Shown here in pieces: positions 45,473-54,928 of a stretch of 64,000 nucleotides of DNA. Source of the DNA: Sphingobium sp. (GTDB lineage: Bacteria > Pseudomonadota > Alphaproteobacteria > Sphingomonadales > Sphingomonadaceae); assembly GCA_009360885.1 (NCBI GenBank), contig SPEL01000007.1, positions 1 to 64,000 of the forward strand. The letters run 5' to 3'. The position numbers and the translations under genes are program-made. The number at the start of each line of letters is the position of its first letter. Position 1 is the stretch's first letter. The notes beneath the pieces are model-generated. The model saw only the letters and a program-made list of their open reading frames with translations, was not told the DNA's origin and searched no databases.

Positions 45473-45742
45473 GGTTTCTCTCCCTTCACCTGCTCTTATT
45501 GGCGTGCATTTCGCCTTGTCTGGCGGATGCTGGCTTTGTTCTTATGAAAACGGCCCGGCCATGCCTTTTCGCTGAAGATGGACGATGGCCACGACTGAAC
45601 CGGATGCTACCCGCGATAATCGGGGCAGAGATATTCCCTAATCGGGTGATTGTTCATGGGCTTGTACCAAAGTGTCCGTTTAGGGACTCCCTGCGCCTTT
45701 GCCGGGGCGCATATATTCGTTGCTGGTGGGGTGGATGACGGG

Positions 45743-47059
45743 TTATGACAACGCGGCTTTGCGGTAGCGCGCAGCCCAGATCATGTGCAGTCCGCTCCAT
45801 ATATAGGCGACACCGAAACAGGCGATGGCATAGCGTATGCCGGTCGCCGTGGCATTCGCACAGGCGGACCCGGTTATTTGCCCGGCAGCGCCTGCGCATT
45901 GGGTCGCAAAGTCAGATGTTCCATAGCTCCATGCCGAAATGACATCACTGATAAGTCCGGCAATGGGCGGGCCAAATCCCTGACCAATCAGATGCATAAT
46001 CAACAGGAAAATAGCAGATCCTGTGGCTCGGCTGCGGGAATCCAGCAACCCGTGCAGGGCGGCAATCGCCGGCCCCATCGCCATGTAAAAGAATAAAGAG
46101 CCCAGCAGCATGAGCGTGAAAGCCAGTTTCAGATCATTTTGCATCAGGCCGATAATGAAAAGCGGCGCACCAATAATGGCCCCAATGCCTGGTACGGCTA
46201 TCAACCAGCGGGGATCGCGTCGGGCCAGCCATTCGCTGCCATATCCTCCGGCAATTGTACCAATGGCCGATGCAATGCCAGTGAGCAGGCCAAAAATCAG
46301 GCCTGATTGCGCAACATCCAGCCCGTAGTTGCGAGAGAAAAAGGCGGGCAAGAATGTATTCATCCCGAAGGCGCCAAGGCTGATAAGGGAGACGCCCGCC
46401 AGCACATGGCGCATGGATTTGTCCCGGAATAATATCAGGAACACTTCTTTCATGCTGGCGGTTGGCTGGTGGTCGCTCACCGTCTGGCGGGCAGGTTCTT
46501 TCATCACGATAAGGGACAAAATCGCAACGATGATACCCAGACCGCCGATAACGTAAAAGGTGGCGCGCCACCCGTGGGTTGCAGCGATAGAGCCGCCGAT
46601 GAAAGAGCCGAGCAAAGCCGCCACGGGTACGCCCAGCATGAACAGGGATATAGCGGAAGCGCGTTTTTCCGGGCCATACATGTCAGAGATCATGGAATGG
46701 GGCGGGGCCTCCGTTCCGGCGCTTCCTGCGGCCATGCCAACGCGGGCAATCAGCATTTGCATAAACCCTGACGCTGCGCCGCATATAGCGGTGAAAGCAG
46801 AGGCAACTAGCAGAGAGCCTGCGGATACCCATTTGCGGGGGTAACGATCGGCCAGCCAGGCCAGAGGCAATGAGGCGAGGGTATTGACCACTGCAAAAGC
46901 AGTGCCGCCCAGCAGGCCGATTTCAAAATCGCTAATGCCAAAATCGGCCTTTATCTGCTGCGCCACCAGCGCAATGATGATACGGTCTATGAAACCAAAA
47001 CCATATATGGTGGTCAGCAGTAATAAGGTGGCCCTGCGGGTGGGTGGCGTCATTGTCAT
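45743..47059 (-). CDS. MFS transporter, Spinster-like
   Basis: 438 residues with 12 hydrophobic segments. It has the MFS motif PLAWLADRYPRKWV between helices 2 and 3 and the start YGFGFIDRIIIALVAQQIKADFGISDFEIGLLGGTAFAV, typical of the Spinster-like MFS subgroup common in sphingomonad aromatic-acid and steroid clusters. It would move an organic substrate over the inner membrane. The receptor gene follows after 270 bp on the same strand, and an AraC gene precedes it. Confidence 0.9.
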   Translation of the reverse strand: MTMTPPTRRATLLLLTTIYGFGFIDRIIIALVAQQIKADFGISDFEIGLLGGTAFAVVNTLASLPLAWLADRYPRKWVSAGSLLVASAFTAICGAASGFMQMLIARVGMAAGSAGTEAPPHSMISDMYGPEKRASAISLFMLGVPVAALLGSFIGGSIAATHGWRATFYVIGGLGIIVAILSLIVMKEPARQTVSDHQPTASMKEVFLILFRDKSMRHVLAGVSLISLGAFGMNTFLPAFFSRNYGLDVAQSGLIFGLLTGIASAIGTIAGGYGSEWLARRDPRWLIAVPGIGAIIGAPLFIIGLMQNDLKLAFTLMLLGSLFFYMAMGPAIAALHGLLDSRSRATGSAIFLLIMHLIGQGFGPPIAGLISDVISAWSYGTSDFATQCAGAAGQITGSACANATATGIRYAIACFGVAYIWSGLHMIWAARYRKAALS

Positions 47060-47263
47060 TATGATGCTGCGGTACAGAGAGGGGTGGGGGTACTGATTTC
47101 AGCACCGCAAAATGCATGGGACGACATAGCCCGAAAATCCTCTGCCTGTGTTTTTATGATTCCCCCTGACCTAACAAAAATATGAAACATCGCTTGGACG
47201 GGAGTGCCTCATTGTGGCTGGATGTGCCGTCCTGTGTGCGATGCCGGCGTTGGAAAGGATGGA

Positions 47264-48187
47264 TCAATGGGGCAGATTGCTGTTGCGAAAATCCCGTGGC
47301 GGCGTGCCAAATCGTGCCTTGAAGGCGCGACTGAAATGCTGGCTGTCGCTAAAGCCCCAGCTATGGGCAATTTCTGTGATGGAACGCCCGGCCTGCGCCG
47401 GATCGAGCAATTGCTGACGACAATGTTCCAGACGCCTGTTCCATATCTGGCGACTGAGGGTGGCCGTGTCATCCGCAAATAATTTGTGCAATGTTCGTTT
47501 GGAATAACCCAACGCATCGGCAATATAGCTGATATCCAGATCAGGATTGGCCAGATTGCGTTCCACAAAATTCATGACGGCTATACGCCGCGCGCGCGAT
47601 GTTCGCGATCCCGCTGTAAGAGGATCTGCCTGCCAGGCCATGTTAATCATGTGAACCAGAACGTCACCCAGACGTGCGCGATCGCGGCGGCCTAATAGGG
47701 TGGCGGCGCTGATGGCGGCATTGGCGCTTTCGTGCAGCACATTACCCGCGCCCTGAAGAAACCCCTGAGGCAGGATGAGGGCGTGGCTGGTGCAATGCCA
47801 CCCGTTTATCCGTCTTTTGGGCAGGGACAAAGCGAGCTGTCGTGTTGTTCCCGCAGAATCCGTGCAATATGGCTGATTTTTGTCAATTGCACACCATTGA
47901 CCAGCGGTTAGCGTGATGGTTTTGCCGCATTGCTCCAGATGGCACTCTCCTTCTTCCTGAAACAGAAATTTGATGGAGCCATCATCATTACGGGTGGGGC
48001 TATCATTTTCCAGACGATGTTCGCCTAATATGACGGAACACAGGCGCAGTTCCCCCAGATCACAGCCGCGAATGGAGGCTTCTCTGTCATCGCCCAGTAC
48101 AGCATATGGTGCGCGGGTAACATTTTGCCATTGCATGCTGCGTTCGTGACGGTTTGCGGCTTTGGTCGCAAAACTTAAATAGTCCAT
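47264..48187 (-). CDS. AraC family transcriptional regulator
   Basis: 307 residues with GAGGG before the ATG. The N-terminal AraC-binding-like domain is followed by the two-HTH DNA-binding part: SYIADALGYSKRTLHKLFADDTATLSRQIWNRRLEHCRQQLLDP (first HTH at ISYIADALGYSKRTLHK) and SITEIAHSWGFSDSQHFSRAFKARFGTPPRDFR. It is divergent from the ALDH-DUF3237-GMC operon across a 254-bp gap, making that operon its main expected target. It could also control the MFS gene downstream. Confidence 0.9.
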   Translation of the reverse strand: MDYLSFATKAANRHERSMQWQNVTRAPYAVLGDDREASIRGCDLGELRLCSVILGEHRLENDSPTRNDDGSIKFLFQEEGECHLEQCGKTITLTAGQWCAIDKNQPYCTDSAGTTRQLALSLPKRRINGWHCTSHALILPQGFLQGAGNVLHESANAAISAATLLGRRDRARLGDVLVHMINMAWQADPLTAGSRTSRARRIAVMNFVERNLANPDLDISYIADALGYSKRTLHKLFADDTATLSRQIWNRRLEHCRQQLLDPAQAGRSITEIAHSWGFSDSQHFSRAFKARFGTPPRDFRNSNLPH

Positions 48188-48441
48188 CCAATGTCCCTCG
48201 CCCTGCGCTCCATTTTATTTTTTGCCGGAACGCCTGTTTTTGTTTGTCCTTCTTTTGTCGAAGGAAAGGCTGCAGGCTAATTGCCTGTTACGGTGATGTC
48301 CAGATTGAAGGCCGATAATATACCATAGATATGGCATCAGATGCTCTGTCGCACTGAATTGCGGCACGCCGGGGCAAGTTTTGTTTGCAGGCTCTTCCTT
48401 AGAAGGCTTTCCTAAATGGTTAAGGAACAGGGCCTGATAAG

Positions 48442-49914
48442 ATGACACAATATGACAAGCTGCTCTCTGCGCATGCCGGAGAGGTTTTCATCGATGGGGA
48501 ATGGCGGCAGGCGAAAAGCGGCAAGGCCATAGATGTCATCAACCCCTCTGACGGTGAGTGTATTGGCGAAGTGGCTGCCTCTGGCGCTGATGATGTAAAT
48601 GATGCGGTTGAGGCCGCAGCAGCGGCAATGCGCAGGGCGTCTTCCGGTGGCTGGACCCCGGCAATGCGGCAGGATGCACTGCTTTCTTTGGCGCGGGCGA
48701 TTGATGATAATGCCGAGGAACTGGCTCAGCTCGAAATGATTGATGCTGGTAAGCCAATCCGTAATGTACGTTTTCTTGATGTGCCGCAATCAGCCGCTGG
48801 CCTGCGCTATTTTGCGGGCTGGGCGACTAAATTATCGGGCGAGACTATGGAGTTGTCTGTGCCGGGTGACTGGCACGCCTGCACCGTGCGAGAGCCTGTT
48901 GGCGTTGTCGGGCAGATTATCCCATGGAATTACCCTCTAATGGGGGCCGCCATGAAAATTGGCCCGGCATTGGCGGCAGGCTGCGCAGTGATATTGAAGC
49001 CAGCGGAACAAACCTCTCTCTCGGCGTTACGGTTAGCGGAGTTGATCCGGCAATGCGGCTTTCCGGCTGGCATGGTCAATATTCTGCCCGGCTATGGGGC
49101 CGATGCCGGGGCCGCACTTGTGGCGCATCCCGATGTCGCAAAAATTGCGTTCACCGGCTCAACCGCGACAGGGCGGGTCATATTGCGCGATGCTTCTGCG
49201 CATTTGAAACGAGTGACGGTTGAACTAGGCGGGAAATCACCTGTCATCGTCATGCCTGACGCCAATATTGAGGAAGCCGCCCGTGCAATCGCCATGGGTA
49301 TTTTCTTCAATTCCGGGCAGACTTGTTCTGCCGGTTCACGCTTGCTGGTTCATGCATCAGTCGTGAAGGATGTGGTCGCACGGGTCGCTGAAATAGCATC
49401 CTCCATGGCGATGGGCGCGCCTTCCGATCCGGCAACGGCGTTGGGGCCAGTGATTTCACAGGCGCAGCAAGACCGAATTTTTGCTTATGTGGACCGAGCG
49501 GTGGCCGAAGGAGCGCGCTGCGTAGTAGGGGGGCAGCGTCCATCTGGCGCAGGCTTCTTTGTTCCCCCGACTGTTCTGACGGATATGCATGCCGATATGG
49601 AAGCCGTCCGGGAGGAGATTTTCGGGCCTGTGCTATCCGTACTGACATTCGATACGACGGATCTCGACGCCATTGCCGATCTTGCCAATGATAATGATTA
49701 TGGTCTGGCCGCTTATGTCTGGACCAATAGTGTCAGCCATGGGCTGGGGCTGGTAAAACGATTGCGGGCGGGGACTGTGCGCGTCAACACCAGTGGCGGG
49801 AATGATTTCGTATTGCCCGCAGGCGGAATGAAACAATCGGGCAATGGTCGTGAAAATGGCCGGGCCGGTGTGGAAGCCTATACAGAATTAAAGGCCGTAA
49901 CCATTGCTTTGTGA
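48442..49914 (+). CDS. NAD(P)-dependent aldehyde dehydrogenase
   Basis: 490 residues. Glu261 (VELGGKSP) and Cys295 (NSGQTCSAGSR) are the catalytic pair, with PWNYPLM and FTGSTATG for cofactor binding. The pattern is that of broad-range aldehyde dehydrogenases near betaine-aldehyde and phenylacetaldehyde types. It is the first gene of an operon with two DUF3237 genes and a GMC oxidase, so it should oxidise the aldehyde that the oxidase makes. Confidence 0.9.
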   Translation: MTQYDKLLSAHAGEVFIDGEWRQAKSGKAIDVINPSDGECIGEVAASGADDVNDAVEAAAAAMRRASSGGWTPAMRQDALLSLARAIDDNAEELAQLEMIDAGKPIRNVRFLDVPQSAAGLRYFAGWATKLSGETMELSVPGDWHACTVREPVGVVGQIIPWNYPLMGAAMKIGPALAAGCAVILKPAEQTSLSALRLAELIRQCGFPAGMVNILPGYGADAGAALVAHPDVAKIAFTGSTATGRVILRDASAHLKRVTVELGGKSPVIVMPDANIEEAARAIAMGIFFNSGQTCSAGSRLLVHASVVKDVVARVAEIASSMAMGAPSDPATALGPVISQAQQDRIFAYVDRAVAEGARCVVGGQRPSGAGFFVPPTVLTDMHADMEAVREEIFGPVLSVLTFDTTDLDAIADLANDNDYGLAAYVWTNSVSHGLGLVKRLRAGTVRVNTSGGNDFVLPAGGMKQSGNGRENGRAGVEAYTELKAVTIAL

Positions 49915-49964
49915 TGTCTGGCACCAGACCTTCGGGCGCAACTGAGGGGGGGGAGGAAAGAAAA

Positions 49965-50399
49965 ATGAACGAGCAGGATCAGGATATGCCCTCTCCGGGA
50001 TTGGAAGAGGCGTTTCGGTTAAATTTGACCTTTGCCGATATGATGCAGGTTGGGAAACTGGCAACCGGCGGACGACGCGCTGTTGCACCGGTAACCGGTG
50101 GGCAACTGAATGGCGAGAGGCTCAGCGCTAATGTGCTGAGCGGCAGTGAAACCCGGCTTACCCGCCTTGATGGCGTCACGACGATAGAGGCAGTTTATCT
50201 GATTGCAGCGGAAAATGCCTCTCTCATTCGCATCATTGGCACTGGCATGGATGTGCGTGAAGGGGGCTATGATGGTGTGCGGATGAGCATAGTTTTCGAG
50301 GTGGATGACGCATCGCCCCATAGCTGGTTGGCGACGCGCGCCTTCATTGCGGAACGGGCAAGAGGTTCCGACACGCTCATCATTGTTCAGATTATATAA
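49965..50399 (+). CDS. DUF3237 family protein (first of tandem pair)
   Basis: 144 residues from an ATG at 49965 with GGGAGGAAAG just upstream; the frame opens earlier within the ALDH end. It matches DUF3237: FRLNLTFADMMQVGKLATGGRRAVAPVTGGQLNGERLSANV near the start, and a beta-rich remainder. The family has no settled activity and forms a small beta-barrel. It lacks the C-terminal FEAPAGPYDWLNRSIFIGVG block of the next gene, so the two have diverged. Tandem placement between ALDH and GMC genes suggests a binding or isomerising role in the same pathway. Confidence 0.75.
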   Translation: MNEQDQDMPSPGLEEAFRLNLTFADMMQVGKLATGGRRAVAPVTGGQLNGERLSANVLSGSETRLTRLDGVTTIEAVYLIAAENASLIRIIGTGMDVREGGYDGVRMSIVFEVDDASPHSWLATRAFIAERARGSDTLIIVQII

Positions 50400-50411
50400 G
50401 GGGGGCATTTC

Positions 50412-50867
50412 ATGAAACTGGAATTTGCTCTGGAACTTCGCATTTCGCTTGGCGCGCGTATGCATATCAATGTTGCGGATGATTATGTGCGCGGGGCGGT
50501 GCTGATTGAAAGCGGTAGTTTCTCCGGGCCGAACGGCCTGTCGGGTACGGTTGTGCCTGCCAGTGGCGGGGATATGCCCATGGTTCGGGCTGACGGCGGC
50601 GGTCGGTTTGAATCGCAATATTTGCTACGTACAGATGACGGGGCCGTCATACTGAAGCGTAGCGCGGGGGTGCGCCACGCGCCGCCAGAGGTCGTGCAGA
50701 AACTTTTGGCTGGCGAGCAGGTTGATCCGCATAGCTATTATATGCGGATGACCCCACGTTTCGAGGCCCCGGCGGGTCCTTATGACTGGCTCAATCGTTC
50801 CATTTTTATTGGGGTTGGGCGACGTAATCCCACAGGTTCCACCTTCAGATTCTGGAAAGTCGTATGA
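50412..50867 (+). CDS. DUF3237 family protein (second of tandem pair)
   Basis: 151 residues with AAGGGGGGC before the ATG. It has the full DUF3237 pattern: EFALELRISLGARMHINVADDYVRGAVLIESGSFSGPNGLSGTVVP in the first half and RMTPRFEAPAGPYDWLNRSIFIGVGRR at the end. The function is unknown; it is cytoplasmic with no signal peptide. Its stop overlaps the start of the GMC gene (ATGA), showing translational coupling, so the proteins are probably needed in similar amounts. Confidence 0.82.
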   Translation: MKLEFALELRISLGARMHINVADDYVRGAVLIESGSFSGPNGLSGTVVPASGGDMPMVRADGGGRFESQYLLRTDDGAVILKRSAGVRHAPPEVVQKLLAGEQVDPHSYYMRMTPRFEAPAGPYDWLNRSIFIGVGRRNPTGSTFRFWKVV

Positions 50868-52489
50868 AGCAGGCAGGCGATCATTTTGATTATGTCATCA
50901 TTGGGGCTGGATCGGCTGGTTGCGCCCTTGCCAACCGTCTGAGCGAAGATAGTGATAAGCAGGTTTTGCTGTTGGAGGCCGGTGGGAAGGGGCGTCGCCT
51001 TGACGTTTCCCTGCCACTTGCGGTTTCAAAATTATGGCCCAATCCTGATATTACATGGGGGTTTGTCTCTGAACCGGAGCCGGAACTGAATGGCCGCCGC
51101 TTGCCTGTCGCGCGTGGGAAAATGCTGGGTGGCACATCATCGCTGAATGGGATGATGGCCATACGCGGCCATGCCAGCGATTATGATGGCTGGCGTGACA
51201 TGGGCCTGCCGGGGTGGGGATATGAGGATGTGCTGCCTTATTTCCGCCGTCTGGAAAATCATTGGCGGGGTGATAGCGATTTGCATGGGGGCAGGGGGCC
51301 GGTTTCGGTTCAGCCCCACCCATCACCCAGTCCGCTTTTTAGTGTTGCGCAAGTGGCCGCATCCTCCATGGGTTTCCCATTGACCGATGATTTCAATGGA
51401 GAGCGTACCGATGGTTTCGGCATGCCTGATTTCACCATAACGGCAAAAGGGCGAAGGGCCAGCACCGAGCAAGCCTATCTGCGCCCGGCCATGGGGCGTC
51501 CCAATCTGACGATCATAACCGAGGCAGAAGTACAAAAAATCCTGATCGAACAGGGTGAGGCTAAAGCCGTTGTTTACCGGCGGGCGGGACAAAACCACAT
51601 CGCTTATGCGGGGGCAGAGGTGTTGCTCTGCGGCGGGGCGATCAATTCGCCGCAGCTTTTGATGCTGTCGGGCATTGGCCCGGCAGATCATTTGCAGGCT
51701 ATGGGGATAGAGGTGATAGCCGACAGGCCGGAGGTCGGTGCTAATCTTCAGGATCACCCCGGTGCGGGGATGGAGTTTGAACTGGACCGGCGCTGGGCGT
51801 TTGAGGAACAGGTACGCTTTGACCGGGTGGCCGGCTCCTTCCTGCGCTGGATGGCCAGCGGGCAAGGGATAATGGGTGCGCCGCCGCTGGCTATTTCCGC
51901 CAATGTAGCGACGCAGCCGGGCAATTCAGAGGTTGACCTGCATTTCTTGCTGGTGCCGCTGGCGATGGAAACCCATATATGGTTCCCCGGTGTGAAGCCG
52001 CGTCATGGCGCGAGGCTGGGGGCGATGTGGTCGCTAAATTATCCGCACAGCCGTGGGCGGTTGTCGTTGGCCAGCGCGGATCCATCGGCTCATCCGTCCA
52101 TTCAGTTCAACCTCTTGTCTGACCAGCGAGACCGTGATGCGATGGTCCATGGTTATCGCGTGCTGCGTGATTTGATGGGGCAGCCTGCCCTTTCCAAAGT
52201 AACCGGCGCGATGACGCGCCCCGCGCATGATCCGCAAAGTGACGGTGATATTCTTGCCTATGTGCGGGATGCCACGATGACGGCCTATCACCCTTCAGGT
52301 ACCTGCCGAATGGGTGGGGATGAAGCATCGGTCGTCGATGGCGAGTTGAAGGTTCGCGGCGTTGAAAAATTGCGGGTGGTGGATGCGTCCATATTCCCGC
52401 GTCTGCCCGGTGGTAACACCAATTTGCCGACGATCATGGTTGCGGAAAAAGCCGCAGATCTCATCCGTAAGCGGCCCTGCACCGGATAG
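50864..52489 (+). CDS. GMC family FAD-dependent alcohol oxidase/dehydrogenase
   Basis: 541 residues. FAD site DYVIIGAGSAGCALANRLSED near 9-28, the GKMLGGTSSLNGM motif, and the C-terminal active site with His476 in YHPSGTCRMG and Asn near 518-520 in GGNTNLPTIM. Members oxidise primary alcohols such as choline, alkanols, polyethylene glycol and aromatic alcohols to aldehydes. It has no signal peptide, so it acts in the cytoplasm. It is the last gene in the ALDH operon and supplies the aldehyde. Confidence 0.92.
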   Translation: MKQAGDHFDYVIIGAGSAGCALANRLSEDSDKQVLLLEAGGKGRRLDVSLPLAVSKLWPNPDITWGFVSEPEPELNGRRLPVARGKMLGGTSSLNGMMAIRGHASDYDGWRDMGLPGWGYEDVLPYFRRLENHWRGDSDLHGGRGPVSVQPHPSPSPLFSVAQVAASSMGFPLTDDFNGERTDGFGMPDFTITAKGRRASTEQAYLRPAMGRPNLTIITEAEVQKILIEQGEAKAVVYRRAGQNHIAYAGAEVLLCGGAINSPQLLMLSGIGPADHLQAMGIEVIADRPEVGANLQDHPGAGMEFELDRRWAFEEQVRFDRVAGSFLRWMASGQGIMGAPPLAISANVATQPGNSEVDLHFLLVPLAMETHIWFPGVKPRHGARLGAMWSLNYPHSRGRLSLASADPSAHPSIQFNLLSDQRDRDAMVHGYRVLRDLMGQPALSKVTGAMTRPAHDPQSDGDILAYVRDATMTAYHPSGTCRMGGDEASVVDGELKVRGVEKLRVVDASIFPRLPGGNTNLPTIMVAEKAADLIRKRPCTG

Positions 52490-52583
52490 GGACGGGCTGC
52501 AACAAGGCTTTGGGGCAGGTGAAACTGACGGAAGTAAGGCCCATCCGGCTCTGCCCTGTGCGCCAGATCGTGCGGCATCTGGT

Positions 52584-52614
52584 GCCCCGGCTCGTCAGGG
52601 TAACGAGCCGGGGC
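52584..52614. terminator. Terminator between converging GMC and sulfatase genes
   Basis: GCCCCGGCTCGT and ACGAGCCGGGGC pair perfectly over 12 bp around CAGGGTA. It lies between the GMC stop and the sulfatase stop and can act on both strands, though no U-tract follows. Confidence 0.65.
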
Positions 52615-52619
52615 CAGCA

Positions 52620-54911
52620 TCACTTATCCGTCGATACCGTGACGGAATTCAGCTTTCCCTGATACACGAAGGGAGGCTCCAGTCCCTTCATTATGGCTTC
52701 TTCGCCCAGCATACCGACTGTCGCTGACTGGCCGAGGAAGGTGGACGACATTTCAATGGGCTGCGTCGCAACTTCTTTGCCGTCTATGCTCAGTGATAAT
52801 GTGCCGCCGCGCTTTGGTTTTGCATCCGGGACAAAACGGGCGGTTATAACATGCTTGCCGGGGGTTAACTTGTTCGTTCCAACCAGTTTGGCATCCGGGT
52901 TATGGTCAGATGCGCGATAGAAAAATACTGGTTTGCCATCTGTTATAAACAGGCCCCAGCCGTTGCCCCAGCTTCCCTGTGCTATCAGTGTGCCATCTGC
53001 GGGTGCGTTGGGTACTTCGATATCGGCGGATGCCTGCCATCCTGTACCTGCCAGACTGGGGAAGCTGCCGGGGGCATAACGTGTGTCACCCGGATAATAA
53101 GTGACAGATTTTCGTCCTTTGAGGATGGAGGGCCGTAAGCGGGAATCCAGCCTGCTGAAGAAATCAGCCTGCAAAGGAAAGACGTTGTTCTGCTGTGCTG
53201 CTTCTGTAAAGGCGGCTTTCAGTTCCTCCAGCTTTTGCGGGTTGCTGGCGGCAAGGTCCTTTGACTGGGAATAGTCAATGTTGAGATTATAGAGTTCCCA
53301 TTTGTAATTTTCCGGGTCGCTGCGGGTTGGGCTATGGTCCCATGTCGGGCGCGGGGGAACAGTGTTGGCGAACCAGCCATCACGGTAAAAACCGCGATTG
53401 CCCATCAGTTCGAAATATTGCTCGCGATGGCGTGAAGGTGCGCGGGCATCCTTGAAACTATAGGCGAAGCTGATGCCATCGAATGGCATTTGATCGCTGT
53501 TGTTCAGCCGGGCGGGTGGAGTGATGCCGATGGCCTCGTAGATTGTCGGGGCGACATCAATCACATGGGTGAATTGTGGCCTGATGGTGCCGCCATCCTT
53601 AATTTTGGCAGGCCACGACACGACCATCGCGTTCATTGTGCCGCCCAGATGAGAAGCGACCTGTTTCGACCATTGAAAGGGCGTATTGAGGGCATAGCCC
53701 CAGCCTGCCTGATAAACGCCGGCGCTCTCGCGGCCACCAAAACTATCCTCTTTCCCGATCATATCGGCCCATTGGGGATCATTATTATTCATGGATGCAT
53801 ATTCATTATTGGTGCCGCGTGGGCCTGCTTCCTGTGATGCACCATTATCCCCCTGAACATAGAGGATCAGCGTATTATCATATTCGCCCAGCCGCTTTAG
53901 TTCGTCCACCACGCGGCCAAGCTGCGCATCAAAATAGGCGAGCTGGGCAGCGTAAACCTCCATCATGCGGGCGGAGACTTTCTGCTGTTCCGGGGTCAGC
54001 GTGTCCCACGCAGCCAGAGTGTCGGCGCGTGGGTTCAGCTTGGCATCTTTGGGGATGACACCCATGGCCTTTTGCCGGCGGAAAATGTCGGCGCGCAGCT
54101 TGTCCCAGCCCATGTCAAACTGGCCATGGAATTTCTCAATCCATTCCTTTGGGGCCTGATGGGGGCCATGGGCTGTACCCGGCGCATAATATAGCAGAAA
54201 GGGAGCATCAGGACGCAGGCTTTTCTGGCGGCCAAGCCATGCAATGGCCTGATCGGCGAGGTCTTTATCCAGCACATAATCGGGCTTACCCACTGAAGGC
54301 CGGATAGAGTTTAGATTTTCGGTCAATATGGGGTCAAACTGGCTGGTTGCGGGGCCGTTGAAACCATAGAAATAATCAAAGCCCAGCCCCAGCGGCCAAC
54401 GATCAAATGGTCCGAAGGGGCTGGTTTCCCAAGGCGGGGTATTATGGTTTTTGCCGAACCATGATGTGTCATAACCATTGGCCTTCAATACCTGCCCGAT
54501 GGTCGCTGCTGATGCCGGAATCGTCGCATTATAACCGGGCAGGTCGAGCGATACTTCCGATATTGCACCAAAGCCGACCCGGTGATGGTTGCGCCCCGTC
54601 AGTAGGGCCGCCCGCGTTGGGCTACACATGGCGGTTGTATGAAAATTATTATAGCGCAGCCCCTGTTTAGCCAGCGCATCATAAGTGGGCATGGGGACGG
54701 GCCCACCAAAAGTGCTGCTGGCCGCAAAGCCAACGTCGTCCGTCATAATGACGATGATATTGGGGGCATGTGCGGGTGCTTCGGGGCGAACAGGAAATGT
54801 TTTAAACGCCTGCGGTGCTGGGTTTGTCTGCTGTCCGGTTGCCTGAACAGATGCCATAGCTGCTGACATTGCAATGGCAGAGGCTAATAGTCTCAATTTA
54901 CTTTTTGCCAT
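52620..54911 (-). CDS. Exported type I arylsulfatase
   Basis: 763 residues. Signal peptide (LLASAIAMSAAMASVQATG), metal-binding Asp58/Asp59 (IIVIMTDDVGF), and the formylglycine motif CSPTR with Cys96, followed by GRNHHRVG, all define a type I sulfatase. Cys96 must be converted to formylglycine by an FGE enzyme not found in the window. About 180 C-terminal residues form a beta-rich lectin-like domain (GTGWQASADIEVPNAPADGTLIAQG...). It removes sulfate from an ester in the periplasm. It lies 17 bp before the MFS stop on the same strand, and a paralogue is at 62671. Confidence 0.92.
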   Translation of the reverse strand: MAKSKLRLLASAIAMSAAMASVQATGQQTNPAPQAFKTFPVRPEAPAHAPNIIVIMTDDVGFAASSTFGGPVPMPTYDALAKQGLRYNNFHTTAMCSPTRAALLTGRNHHRVGFGAISEVSLDLPGYNATIPASAATIGQVLKANGYDTSWFGKNHNTPPWETSPFGPFDRWPLGLGFDYFYGFNGPATSQFDPILTENLNSIRPSVGKPDYVLDKDLADQAIAWLGRQKSLRPDAPFLLYYAPGTAHGPHQAPKEWIEKFHGQFDMGWDKLRADIFRRQKAMGVIPKDAKLNPRADTLAAWDTLTPEQQKVSARMMEVYAAQLAYFDAQLGRVVDELKRLGEYDNTLILYVQGDNGASQEAGPRGTNNEYASMNNNDPQWADMIGKEDSFGGRESAGVYQAGWGYALNTPFQWSKQVASHLGGTMNAMVVSWPAKIKDGGTIRPQFTHVIDVAPTIYEAIGITPPARLNNSDQMPFDGISFAYSFKDARAPSRHREQYFELMGNRGFYRDGWFANTVPPRPTWDHSPTRSDPENYKWELYNLNIDYSQSKDLAASNPQKLEELKAAFTEAAQQNNVFPLQADFFSRLDSRLRPSILKGRKSVTYYPGDTRYAPGSFPSLAGTGWQASADIEVPNAPADGTLIAQGSWGNGWGLFITDGKPVFFYRASDHNPDAKLVGTNKLTPGKHVITARFVPDAKPKRGGTLSLSIDGKEVATQPIEMSSTFLGQSATVGMLGEEAIMKGLEPPFVYQGKLNSVTVSTDK

Positions 54912-54928
54912 ATCCAGTTCCTCTCATT

